Source: Trichaptum fuscoviolaceum
Taxonomy: Eukaryota; Basidiomycota; Agaricomycetes; Hymenochaetales; Trichaptaceae
Assembly: GCA_910574455.1 (NCBI GenBank)
Contig: CAJSYZ010000011.1
Coordinates: forward strand, 1,674,001-1,738,000
DNA: 64,000 nt
Reading direction: 5' to 3'
The notes under the pieces were generated by a model. It was given only the letters and a program-made list of their open reading frames with translations. It was not told the origin of the DNA and ran no database searches. Position 1 is the first letter of the stretch. Each line of letters starts with the position of its first letter. The translations under genes were made by a program, and so were the position numbers. Shown here piece after piece: positions 49,080 to 61,700 of this stretch.

Positions 49080-51013
49080 TCCAGTGAACAGCGCTCGTCC
49101 AAGGCCTTTGTCGATGCCTATGGAGCCCCAGAAGTATGCTTCAGCGGGCGCTGAACCATCGAGCAACACAGATGCAACCCGCTCGGGCAGCCGCGATGGC
49201 CATTCTCAAGGAACAACGAATCGTCTGCTGGGAGACTATACGCTGGGGAAGACTCTGGGTGCGGGGAGCATGGGCAAGGTGAAGCTCGCATATCATAACA
49301 TCACTGGCGAGAAAGTGCGTACTCTCCTTTGTGTTGAGGTTTAAGCTCATCTGACGGAGCGCTTCTTAGTTGGCGGTGAAGATTCTGCCCCGGACGAGCC
49401 CACCGAAAGACGTTCAGCCTTCATCTGAAGCAGCCGCGAAACAGGCCTCGAAGGATGCGTCGAAGGAAATCCGGACGATTCGCGAAGCGGCCCTGTCTAT
49501 GTTGCTGCATCACCCTTACATATGTGGTATGCGCGAGCTCATTACTCACACAAACCATTATTACATGGTGTTCGAGTATGTGAACGGCGGTCAGATGCTG
49601 GACTATATCATCAGCCATGGTAGGCTTCGTGAAAGAGTGGCTCGCAAGTTTGCGCGCCAGATCGGAAGCGCATTGGATTATTGCCACAGGAACAATGTCG
49701 TCCACCGCGATCTGAAGTTCGAGGACATACTCATCTCACAGACGGGCAACATCAAGATTATAGATTTTGGTCTCTCGAATCTTTTCAACCCTACAGCTCA
49801 ACTTTCAACTTTCTGTGGCTCAATCTACTCTGCCGCTCCTGAGTTACTAGATGCTAAAGTGTACACGGGCCCGGAGGTCGATGTGTGGAGTTTTGGGGTG
49901 GTACTGTATGTTTTAGTCTGTGGCAAGGTGCCTTTCGATGACCACAGCATGCCCGCGCTTCGTGCAAAAATCAAACAAGGGCTTGTTGAATATCCAGTCT
50001 GGCTGAGTGCTGGTAAGTTCTAAATATAGACTGACACTTTTTGTCACTGATCTATGTTTTTCATTTCATCAAGAGTGCAAACACCTTTTGACGCGCATGC
50101 TCGTCGTGGATCCGGCAGCGCGTGCCAGCCTTGCAGAAGTGCTCTCTCACCCATGGATGGTTCGTGGCCATGGAGGACCACCTGATCCTCACATGTTACA
50201 TCGGGAGCCGCTGCGCATTGATGATATTGATCGGCAAGTCATCAAGGGGATGTCCGGCTTCGAGTTTGGTGACGAGGAAGAAATCGAGTCGAAACTCAGA
50301 CTAGTGCTAACGAGCGAGTCTTATGCTCGAGCAGTTCAGAACTGGGAATACAAACGCGGAGTTCATGGTCGTAATGGGCACGGCGGAGTATCCAATGCCT
50401 CACTCATCTCGTACGACAGCGCTGTCTCCTCAGGATCTGGGCGAAACAACTACCCTCCCACACCGACAGAGAGCCGTCGCTTCTCTGGCTTTGACTTCCG
50501 GAAGATTTTCTCGCCGAGCTCATCTCCTCCAGAGAACCCCCAACATAGGAGCCCACTCACTTCAACATCCCACCTTCCACAATCCTCGCCCCTGGATGCT
50601 CAGCAACGGGAGCCACCGGACCCGACAGCAGGATTCCATCCACTCATCTCAATGTACTTCCTGGCTCGCGAGAAGCTTGAACGCGAGCGGGTATACGGCC
50701 CTGGCCATTTCGCGAGCTCTCAACTGTCGTTGTTGCAGCGGGAAGAGGCCACGCAGCCACAACCGCCGAGTGCATTGAAGCCAACCTTGCAGTCTTCTAG
50801 CAAAACGAATTACACGTCTGAGACGAAAGCTGGCTATGAGAAGATAGAAGATGAACAGCAGAGATCAGAGGTAGGTGATAAGCAAGCCTTAACTTAGCAA
50901 ACAACAGTAACGACTTGCTCTACCACAGTCCGACACTGATGTGCATCCTTTGTCAGCACCTTTTGGTGCGGGTGCTACGTTGGCGAGAAAGTTCGATACT
51001 CTCTTATGTGGAC
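49080..51013 (+). pseudogene. Truncated inverted copy of the KIN1-type kinase, catalytic Asn lost
   Basis: DNA-level copy of part of the gene at 40274-44097, including both of its first introns. From the ATG at 49114, exons 49114-49314, 49370-50012 (643 nt, same as the parent exon) and 50074-50897 join into an open frame of 555 residues. It lacks the parent's first 60-odd residues. The P-loop, AVKIL and DFGLSN are kept. HRDLKIEN has become HRDLKFED, so the magnesium-binding asparagine is aspartate at residue 186, and GSLYFAAPE is GSIYSAAPE. After residues matching TSEAKADY, about 130 parental residues are deleted and the frame stops at 50897. Parent-like sequence continues, broken by stops, to about 51013; the KA1 domain is absent. 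It is either a pseudogene or an expressed pseudokinase. Confidence 0.85.
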
Positions 51014-51449
51014 CTGTTTTCAGCTCGCACAAAAGATAAGGTTTATTCTCCGCTGTAATTTGCATTCTAGTATTTAGGGTATGCATCTAAATTCTCATTA
51101 TATCCCCCATCCTAGTTATTGCACTCAACCCGACTTCACTCAGAATGCATCTTGCTGATATGTAGACAATGTTCTCCACTAAGAATTCGTCTAGTACGGA
51201 CGGAGACGGTCACGAATGGACCGGATACATGCTTTTAGCATCCTGCGTAGAGAAAGACAGATATGATAAGTTCCCCGCCATTCTTCCCTCCCAAGCCGGT
51301 ATTTACTGTGTCAAGGATCTGCCAAATACATTAGACTATATGTACACAAGATACTGAACATTCAACAGGAAAGTACGAAATTTTAATCCGTCCAACAAAC
51401 AAGCAACCGTTAGGACATCAAGAAAATCAGGAAAAACCCTTTCAACATG
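51014..51449. other. Interval after the kinase copy, nothing seen
   Basis: A 62-codon plus-strand frame at 51169-51357 has no motif. Homology to the kinase ends before this stretch. Confidence 0.45.
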
Positions 51450-53261
51450 TTACTGAATAATACATTTCCGGGGCGAAAGATTGTTTGGCCATATGCCATT
51501 CACGTACTGATCCTTCAGCACTGCATATCGATAATCAAGATCTCCTAGGTCCTCTTTCAATTTGCTTGTCCTAGCGCGTTCTTGAGCCCGAGTCTCCACC
51601 AATAACGGAAGGATTTCCTCTACTCGACACCAAAGTTTGGCACGGTGATACATCTCTGAGACAACACTCGGTTCCAGATTCTTTAGGACCCACGGGAGTA
51701 CGAATGATGTGCCTATAATTCTGCCTTGTTGAGGTACGAACTGGCTAATGTACTTTGCAATGGGGAAGACGAGGTTCTCTTCGATGTGCGAAGTACCGAG
51801 ATCCAAATATTTCAGTGCTTTGAACCAGTCGGGATTTCGAGAAACGTCGGGATCCAGAATTGGGTCCACGAGAGATAATACACTAGATGCGTCGATGTAT
51901 AAGGAAAGTTGACGGATCTTGAGTCCATGTAGGGCAACTTTATGCAGTGCCGCGAGGGTCAAATGGGGTTTCTCATCTAATAACAGGGGGCAGCTGCTAA
52001 GTGACAGGACCTCCAATTCCGGCAAGTTCTTCACTAAGACCTCTAAATCAGCATCCGTGAGGAGGATAGGTCTGTGATATCCTATTGAGATGGACCGCAG
52101 TCTCGGAAGTTGAATCAGCAACAAAAGTGAGGGCCCAGACAAATGGTCCAAGAAGAGACCATTTGCTTCAGAACGAAGGGCAGTTGCAGTTGCTACTGGA
52201 ACCGCGAAAATCCTGAGGTCCGCCAGGCCTTCGGCCATTCGAGGGAGGAACGATAAGAAAACGGATATGTCATCGGCGGTTTCCAATTGCGTAGAGAAAA
52301 TGTGGAGCTTGCGTAAATTGCGTGGGCCGAAATCATCCGCCAGAAATCGAGTCGTGCTCCGGATCGACGCTGACAGCGAAAGCTCGGTAAGGGACATGAA
52401 AGCATCCTCTTCCAAGCGAGGCGAGAATTGTACAACATCCAGGATATCACCACAGGCAAGGTCCAAAAGGTCCGATAATATTATATCCACTTTCGTGAGC
52501 GACTGTAACCTAGACATGGCTGACACTATCTCCGAAGTGGCAGTGTACATAGTCAGTGCAACTGACCTAAGCTCCTTTAAAGAAAGAAGCGTTGCAGCAA
52601 GTTTTGAGCTTATTGGTTGCACGCTGTCGTGTGCGAGAGGGAGTTCTATGTGCCTTAGCTTCGGCAAGCGAAAGGCGATCTCCTCTAGATAGTTGCTCAT
52701 CGAGTTTAGGTTTTCTTTCGTTAACAGAACAATCGATAACTTGACGATGCTCTGACTCAAGAAGATGAGACTGTGCCTAAGGAGATCAGGGGATCCACTG
52801 CAATCGACAGACAATTCCTTGATATTGGGAAGTATCTCAAGTGAGGGCCTAGATGTTGCAACTTCGACGAAGATGCTCGTATGCAAACGTTCGTTGTCTA
52901 GCCGAGCGGACAATGCCTTTATTCGACCGGAGTATTTTTTAAATCGAATCCAGCCCTGGGGGTCTATCGGGTCTGAAAAACCGATATATTTGTCCTAGAA
53001 ACATGAGTTCATGAAGGTTGCTCGACGAGCAATTTCTTGGGGAGCACGTACATCAAACATACGATCGAGTGGTGATAATAGAGCCATCAAAGGCTGAACA
53101 GAGGACATCGTCCTCCAGAGTGCATCCAAAGCAGGTTCGGACCATGATTTGCAGACACGCGCACATCGTGCAAGGTCCCTTTCGCCAAGAAAGCAGAAGA
53201 CAATTGCCGTGAGTTCTGGAATATATAGTGTACGGACTATCGCGCCGTGATGCTCCATCAT
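51450..53261 (-). CDS. F-box/leucine-rich protein C
   Basis: Exons 53063-53261 and 51450-52972 give 573 residues. The intron is 90 nt (gtatgt...tttttcag), longer than most here. The F-box runs TLYIPELTAIVFCFLGERDL, then ARCARVCKSWSEPALDALW. Leucine-rich segments follow (LRSISIGYHRPILL, LEVLSLSSCPLLL, IRQLSLYIDASSV, LKYLDLGTSHIEE). The start could be either of two adjacent ATGs (53261 or 53258). The gene is head-to-head with F-box gene D about 310 bp away, and both look like the gene at 44517. The role is probably as an SCF adaptor, with unknown target. Confidence 0.8.
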
Positions 53262-53471
53262 CGGAGAGCGCGCTTTAGCTCTTGTTGATTACTGGCGACG
53301 CTGAAAGAGAAGAAACCTAGAAATAATCAATATGTTCTGTATTCTGTATCAATGAGAATGAGAGGTGCGCACCTACAACCTATGACATAGTCGCAGGACA
53401 ACTGTCGATCAACGTTGATCCCAATATGAAAGACGAGATCAGCCTTATTCAGGGCCGGTTTGAGCTAGTGG

Positions 53472-53478
53472 TATAAAA
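53472..53478 (+). promoter_or_regulatory. TATA box of F-box gene D
   Basis: TATAAAA lies 103 nt before the ATG at 53575, inside the short divergent promoter shared with F-box gene C. Confidence 0.5.
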
Positions 53479-53574
53479 TGGGTTGCCTGTGCCAGTGTGT
53501 CATCTCTCTTCTGTCACTTACTTACCACAGCAATACATACTTGCTCGTCCACATACATATACATTTCCTATGCC

Positions 53575-55301
53575 ATGTCGGAATATGATGATACAGAGTT
53601 GGCCCCTCTGAATGGCGCGGATGCTCTGCCAGCGCCAAGAGCTCTTCAGATTCCCGAGGTCCTAAGCAGTATCTTCGCTTACTGCTCTGCAGCTGTTTTA
53701 GTGAACTGTGCCCTCATCTCCCGCTTGTGGTCCGATGTTGCATTGGATCATATTTGGAGGAACAATCCGCCTTTTATGGCACTGATTAAGTTGCTTGCTC
53801 CTTTGACATCATCCCCGTCAGAGGTGACCTACAACAGAAAGCGAGCTATTAGTACCCATTATACCATAGTGAGCTCTTCTTTTGATTACAGTCTAGTGTT
53901 TGACTTTAAGATCGGTTGCAGGAATTCAAGCGTGCGATCACGGTAGAAGACTGGAAGCACTTCAATTCATATGCACGGCGCGTGCGATCATTCGATCTAG
54001 CGACAACCTTGAAATCTGAACGAAGGCAAAAGATTTCAGACGATATTCTCTATACCCTTGCGCTTTCGCGCCCGACACTCTCAATACTCCCAAATCTCGA
54101 TGAACTAACTGTTAGCGGAAGCAGGGGGGCGATATGGCTGCGTTCTGTAGGCTTATTTTTTCGCCCAGAACTTTCCACTATCAAAATCTGCCAGACGGAC
54201 GACGAGCAGCTGACACATGTGCTCTTCGGACAAATCGCTGAAAGATCAAATCGATTGACGAAACTAATCATCGACCTATCTTCTTCCGACATGCATCTCG
54301 TCAAAAATATCGACGAGTTCGAAAGCATGATGACGAGACTTCACAGACTTCGCTATCTCTACCTCCCGTCTCACATGATGACGTCTCTCCTCCTCCTTAC
54401 ACTTGAAACTCTACCAGATTTGGTAGTCGTCTACTCCAGTCCACCAGCCAGTCAGCTCAACATGGACTTCAGCGTCGCGAATTTAGAAATGAACATGACA
54501 GTTCCGGGATGCATATTCACTTCACTTTGCACTCTGAGATTACAAGTCTCGTTGGTGGAAATCGCCAATATTGCTAGCTCTTGCCATGGCTTCGCACCTA
54601 AGTTGGAAACATTCGACATAGACGTCATATCCGAGGAGTCCGAAATGACTCTACAACTCTTTCTAGATTCTCTCGCCAAGTCATGTCCAAACATCCAAAC
54701 CCTGCGATTACATCTGCCTCACTTTATGGCCAGTTTATATATTACTACACCCGGAGATGTCATAACTTACGGTACTCTGGCTGCTATCACGACGTGGAAG
54801 GCACTCAAGTGCTTCTCGTTGTCCTTTCTACAGAGAGTCGACATATCCAACCATGAGTTGGTCTACTTACTCTCAGAATGCAAGAACCTCCGACATCTTG
54901 ATCTGAATTGCGAGCCATGGTCGTTCGGCAGGACGGCCCTGACACTAGGATTTCTGTCCCTCATTCCTGCGACATGCCAGTTAGAGACATTGTCGGTTCA
55001 CGTTGATGCGACACGGCTAGACGAATTGCCATATGACTCTCCTCGTCTGGGCAACCTGAAGAAGTTGTGTCTGGGGACGTCAAATGTGGAAGAAATTAAC
55101 CGCATTGCCCTTTATCTCAGTGGTATACTCCCGGAACAGTGTGTCTTGGACGTTGATCCAAGACTGCTCATAAACAATCCTTCAAACCCCATTGGTAGTG
55201 GGTCGTACGACCGTCGGAAAAAGTGGGAGAGTGCAAAGAACTTGCTCCCGCTACTCTTTGAAGCACGTTTGCTGGAACGTCAGAGATTATGGAGCCGATG
55301 A
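53575..55301 (+). CDS. F-box/leucine-rich protein D
   Basis: Exons 53575-53868 and 53922-55301 (53-nt intron, phase 0) give 557 residues. The F-box core is ALQIPEVLSSIFAYCSAAVL, with the second helix VNCALISRLWSDVALDHIWR. Leucine-rich strands follow (LDELTVSGSR, LRYLYLPSHMM, LRHLDLNCEPWSF, LETLSVHVDATRL, LKKLCLGTSNVEE). Several strands correspond in position and wording to gene B (LRNLGLNCDP) and gene C (LKYLDLGTSHIEE), so B, C and D are paralogues. Expected partner: Skp1 in an SCF ligase. The target is not predictable. Confidence 0.82.
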
Positions 55302-55748
55302 AGGCGGGAAAATATTGATAGAAATCTGAATGATAGAAATGTAGGTTAAATAACAAGCCTGGGCGTTGCTTCCATGTTGGAGGCTCTGGACGTTCAACAC
55401 GTCACGTCAACAGCATATGGAGATATGATATAGAAGTAGCAATCACTTCTCACTTCACGATGGCTGCTTTGATATGTTTGCAATTCGCACTAACTCATGT
55501 CGCGGTAGTGTGAGGGATCATGGTTCAAAGAAACGTATTAATACAGGTCCGATGTAACTTCGAATGACTACTGCGCTCATGATACAAATCTTAACGTGCA
55601 AGATTACTGGGGACTACAGCATTAAAGGGATTCCAACAGAGCGATTACGACGAAGAAAGAAATATAGAAAGACTGGGGAAGAAAAGAGAAAATCGAACAG
55701 AAGCCCCAAAGTATGTAAAAGTCCGATGGCCTGCAGATCGCCATCACT
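55302..55748. other. Convergent 3' interval, nothing seen
   Basis: No open frame with a motif; this is the boundary between F-box gene D and the transcription factor. Confidence 0.5.
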
Positions 55749-58700
55749 CTAGATATGCAGAGGCATCTGCTGCATCACTGGCATCCCGCTCATTCCTGGG
55801 AAGGCGTTGACCTGATATGCTTGTGTTCTTGCATCAGGCCAGTTGAATCTTAGTGAAGGGCCAGAATTCAAGAAAAGTTTCAGATTTTTTTGATGTCTCA
55901 ATCTCATTGTTTACGATGTACTGACCCTGGCATCATCATGTCCTCCCAAAACGCCGGGTTCTTGATGGCGTGCATCGTAGCCAACATCTCCTCGTCTTGG
56001 ATAGCATATCCCACGCCCATTCCCAGACCTAACTGCGTCGAATCCGCGCTCGTGAGTTCAAGGGGACCAGTACCAATCGCATACGTTGCCTCGGGCTCGT
56101 AGACCGGCGTGTCCATGGACGTCGACGACATTGATAATGGTGACGGAACTTGCGTTTGATGCGAGTGCCCATGTTCACCCACACCATGGCTGACATGACC
56201 CAGGGATCGCATCGTCGCACCGCCATGAGGAGAACTACCTGACTGCGGCGCTGAATTGACATGGAACACATTCTGCCCTGCGCCACCTCCTGGTCCCATC
56301 TGGCCAGGACCACCGGCGTCGCCCGACTCCGGCGCAGAGCCCTCCGGAGGTTGACGCGGAAGCAGACGTCCACTGGACGGACCACCAGGCTGGTGCTTGG
56401 CAAGTAATCCCGCAAGGAAGCGTGCGTAAAGCTTCGGAGTATGTTTATCGTCAATGGACACTTCACTCGACGCCAATACTTGAATGAGTTTGCCGATAAG
56501 CTGGAAGATCTGGCTTGTCTGTTCAGGTGTCACAAGGTGCGAGAACTCGGGGCGAAGAAGCTGCCATAAGGAGCAAGCAGATTAGAGATCTGTAATGAAG
56601 ATGTAGAGTAAATTCGAACCTTAAGCAAGAACGCCGATGCAAAAGACGCGAAAACAAAGTGCCCTTATGGTATTACACGGTCATCAAATGCGTGTATATT
56701 CAAAGATGAATGGAACATACCATCTGGAGCAAAGCGGAAATAACCACTTGGTGCCAGTGTATTGATGACGCACTTGATAACAGTGGTTGCAGATTCTTTA
56801 CACTGAGGGAATTCAAGAGGGGGTCAGGTATTGGATGCGCACATTAACTACCAAATTATGCCATACCTTGTCGAAGAAAATTTCATCTCCTGGCTGGAAA
56901 CCGCGCTTAAACGCCTGCTGGAACCCGAAGGAGAACATCACGAGACGAGAGTAATTGGTGAGGCTGTAAAATACTCATAAGAATAGAAGTCTGCGTGAGT
57001 AAGAGATCTATACTTACAAAGGAAGAAGAGTGCAACGGAAATTGCAGCCATTATCTACATTGTAGAAGAGAAGAGAAGAATTAAGTGAGCACATGGTCAG
57101 AGATGGTGATTCCATGCCATACCATTACGATCTGAATCCTCATTGAATCGCCGTGTCCACTCCTCAAAGTATTCATCGAGCTTCTCGTTGTGTTCCAGAG
57201 TGACTGTCCGGAAATCCAAGTTCTGATAAATTTCAGAAATGAATAAAGGAATTAGCAAGAAGGAAAATGACACTGACCTGGTCCAACCCGCTTGGGGAGT
57301 TAGGGTCTGAGTAGATCGTGTCGTGGAACTTCGCAACGATGCGGAGCAGCGCGGTGTAAGCGCAAAGATGCACATCGTACTTGAAATTCAGCTTCGACCG
57401 CTTGTACCAGTCCTCGGAGCTGCGTATAATACTTTGTTGGATGCTGAAGTTAGTGAGCCAAAAAAAGGGAAGTATAACATGCTAAAAGACACTCACGAGT
57501 CTTCCTTGATCGTCGACGGCTTGCCGAACTGCGTTGCAGAAGATCGGTCCAGATTGAAACAGATCATCCACACTCGGGTCCGGTTGAGCAGCTCGCGTTC
57601 GTGCGTTTCGGAGATCGGCTTGATAGACGAAGCCTGGTGAAGGTTCAAATCCGTTGCAAGTCGGATAGCTAAACCGATGTACAACCAGCTTCGATCTTCC
57701 TCCCATCGCCGAGCAGGTTGCGCGTAGACAGCCATCAGGATGTACGCTTGACAAAGCTCGACCGACTTCCAACCATCGATGAGTGCAGTAGCGGCTGCAT
57801 GCTTGGCAAAGTGCATCGCGATGGCATAAACTTCTGACTTCTCGCGGTAGTATCGAGATGAGATGGCGCAGACTACGGTAAATAGGAAGGGACAGCGGGC
57901 GAATGTGGATGCGGGTGTGTGTAGTTCGGGGTCGAGTAGGGATAAGAAAGGCTACAAAAAGTTTTATTAGAACCCAGACATTATTTATACAACGATACTT
58001 ACATTAACATGTTCGTAGAAACTTGTCACAAAAATATCAGAATCAGTATCTCAATAGGGGCATTTTAACATACATCTTAAACAGATTTTCCACGTCTTCT
58101 GCGTTGACAAGACCATGGACCAAGATCTCAGGCGGGCTATGCCGCTCAATGAGTTGTTTTCTCACGCCCAGATCCGTCGCAGGACCAGGCATGAAATACG
58201 TCTCGTTCGCAACGCCCTGTAAACAACAGATAAGGACAGAGTTCATTAATGACTTTCTTTAGTGTACATACCACATTATCGTCGTCTTCGCTTTCGAAAC
58301 CATCGATGCTGCCTTTGCCACTTCCGTCTTTGCTCCCAGTAGCGCCCTGACTACTATGGCGAGTCCTCGACCTACCTCTTTTCGAAGAATTCGTGATCGA
58401 CAACTTCGCAAGGAGACCAATAGGGACAACATCATCTGGGGGCAAAGAATCACTTTGCACTAACGCGCCATCCCCTTTGCCTTCTTCGGGATCACCGATC
58501 GCCGTATCGAGCTCGTCTCTGTTATCCTCGGCACCCTCTACAGTCACGTGTACTTCTGTCTCGCTCTCACTTCCATCGCCCATGTGCAAGCGTGAGGGCT
58601 CGAACTTGAACGCGCGCGCCTCGCTCGTTCCAACGGCCTGGTTCTGCACGCTCTGTTGCAGTCGTTCCAGCCACTGTATGACGTTTCGCGAGCCCTGCGA

Positions 58701-61700
58701 GTCCGAAGGCGAGCTGGCCATTCGGTAGGCCGCAATGCTTAACGGAGTGGCCATGTACGGATTATGCAGCTGTAAAAATTAAAGCCGAGCATCCAATCGC
58801 ACATCGTATTCGCAAATCGAAAGCAAATTCGCCCAAAATATAAAAAATAAGATTATGCGTCAGCAACTCATGCACAGGATCAAGCGAAATTGAAGACTAA
58901 AACGGAAGCAAACGGAACAAGCACAGATCCAATATGCAATCTGAAGAAAATCTACTCTAAAGCGGATTAGCTTTAGGAGTGAAGTCAGGGCTGTCGCAGG
59001 CGCATGACATAATTTCCCGTGGCTGTGTCGTCGGTGCAAACCAGCGACCGATGCCACAAGAGCAGGGTAGCATGAAATTGAGCTCGGCCATGGGAGATAA
59101 TCGCATGACATGGGAGAGAAGAAGGAAGCCGACTGATTTGCAAGCGCTTACCTGCTTGAGTAACGACTCGATGATGGCATCCTTCTGGCGAATTTGCGCA
59201 AGGAGGTATTCACGCTTGCTGTGGTCGGGCGGGTCCACATGCGCAGGTTCAGCATCGAGTTCAGGTTCGGTCACCGTGTCGATGTCAGGTCCGGGTTTCG
59301 GATCGGATTTAAGTAAGACATCGGTGTCGGGGTCGACAGCCGTTGGCGATGAGGAGATAGGTGGGGAAGACATCGTGGCGGACGGTGGCACGCACGGCAA
59401 GAAAGAGAGGTGTATGGAAATAGAGACGGTGCGCGGGAGTGATTGGGTGGCGAGCGTGACCAAAGCGCAGAGAGGCGTCGACGTCAAAAGGGAAGTTTAG
59501 AGTGCACAGCCGCGTGCAATTTGCAAGTCGGGTATAAATTGATTGGGCGAGACACGGACAGGGCGAGATTTCCGTTCGATCCACACACGCGCGATTGAGC
59601 GTTTAAAGGGTCCAGTGAGGGGGAGCGGATAAGTGAGCGGACAATTTGAATGGGAGATTGAGTGGACCGTAGTTGCAGGTGCAAGTGGGTGGTGGCAAGT
59701 AACGCAATAAGCGGGAGTAGAAAAAAGCAGGGAGGGTGAGGTTGGTCAGTAAGTGCTTATATAGGACACGACGGGAAAAGAGATGAAGTCAGGGAAACGG
59801 GGTGACGGAATGCAGAAGGATAGAGGAGAAGGTATAGCATTGAGGACAGGGGGGAGTAGAAAAGGCAAAAAAGGGTAAACGGTACTAACTTGGGCGCGGA
59901 GCGCGGTTTGCGGCCCTCGACGATACAAGGGTGGCCGCCTGCTTTACAGCGCTTGCACACATTCTCATGCGCTGGAAATTCGCATTTCATCTACTCCGGT
60001 GCAAAAGGTCACAAAAAGCCAAGGGCACCGAGCAGATAATATGATCGCAACACGTCGCGTAGTGGCCATATCACACCGCACAGGATACAGATAGTACCGG
60101 ATGCGGGCATGGGATGCGAACGCGCAGCCGAGTACGAGCGTCAAATCCGAGCCCAGACGTCGTTCCAGGTGTCCAATTCGTTTCGTGCGCGACCACACAT
60201 CCGTCCATCCGAAGCAGCCAGGGCAGTCCATTTCCGAATGCAGTGGTGCCGGAGATTGCAAATGACGTGTTCGGCCGTGAGTGGTCCGGGAGTCGTCACA
60301 GACACGAGAGCCGTGACAATTCGGAATTCCCATATGCACAGGAGTCGTCGGCACGGTTGAGCGAAGGCAGTTCAGATTCGTAAAGAGCCACGAGGCGGAG
60401 GTGTATGTAGATGCGGCGCAAGTGATACATGGAATCCGTACAACGCCGGGTCAAGTGCAGGCGAAATGCAGGTGCCGTAGACGTTGAGGGACATGATCAG
60501 CCGTACAGATCAGAGTTTGGCCCAGCGGCAGATCGCGTTGTGGATGTGAGCACGAGGTGAATGCGGGGAATCCAGATAAGGAGAGGGGGAGAGCAAAGAA
60601 AAAAAGCTAAGTTAGCGTTCCATGCAACTGCCATCGGACATAGAAGAAAAACGAGTGAAAGGCAAGTCAAAGGGGTGAACCCCAGAGCGGAAATCGCCTT
60701 CGTATTCATGAGAACACGAAATACGAAAGTGAAGGATGGAAGGAGCACACAGATGCGAAGAGGAGCGTACCTTCAGCTTCTTACAGTGCGTACACGCTCC
60801 CGGTCTGCAGACGCCGTGCAACCCATCATCAGCACGTCAAGTTGTCAAATTAGACAAGTTCGTCAGACAGATAATACGGATTCCATCCAGCAACCGAAGG
60901 GGAAACGGGTAACATTCAGGTCGACACGATGCGAGATCCATTCAGGTTGGGTGGTTAGGTGCATTCCACATCCCGGATGGACGACGTCCGGAATTACAAT
61001 GCCCCGGAGTCACGGCCGTATGTCACACGTGACATTTAGGCGCCCACAATGTCACGTCGTATGTCAGGTGAGCGAGAACGACGACGATCATGGAGGCGAA
61101 TACGACGACCACGGATGCAAATTGTCCGGCCATGAATTTCACCGCAAAGAAATTTGCCAATGACGCAGAGAACGAGGTAGGCGCGTTGCAAGTGGCAAAA
61201 AGAAATGAATTGCAGGATGACCGAGCCCCGGGTCGACGTTCCGATAAAACGAGAGTCGCAGATTCACGTCGACACAAGGTATTGTATCGAAGACAGTCGA
61301 ATTCGTTTGAGTAGTGTATTGGATATATAAAACAAAATCGAAAGAATCGTCAGTAACGTGTATCAGCGCATTAAACGAACAGAAGTCCAAATTCACTCAC
61401 AGTCGATTTTGCATCCCGACACCTAATCCGAGTCCAAGAGTCCCATACGTCGTCCCAAACGCACTCATCGTGTACCCCGCGTTTCCTCTCCCGCTCCCGC
61501 CTGACGCACCGCCGTACGCACCTTCGTCGTCGTCGCTCTCGCTGTTGTCCGAGTCGTCATGCCGCGACGGCGGTTTCCGTTTCTTGCGCGGCGCCGTGGT
61601 GCCGTTTGAGTTCGCGGGCGCAGACGTAGAGGAGACCGTCCGGTTCGCAGGTGTCGCGCGCGAGGCTCCTGCGCCTGGTCGTTCGCGCTTCGCCCCCGCG

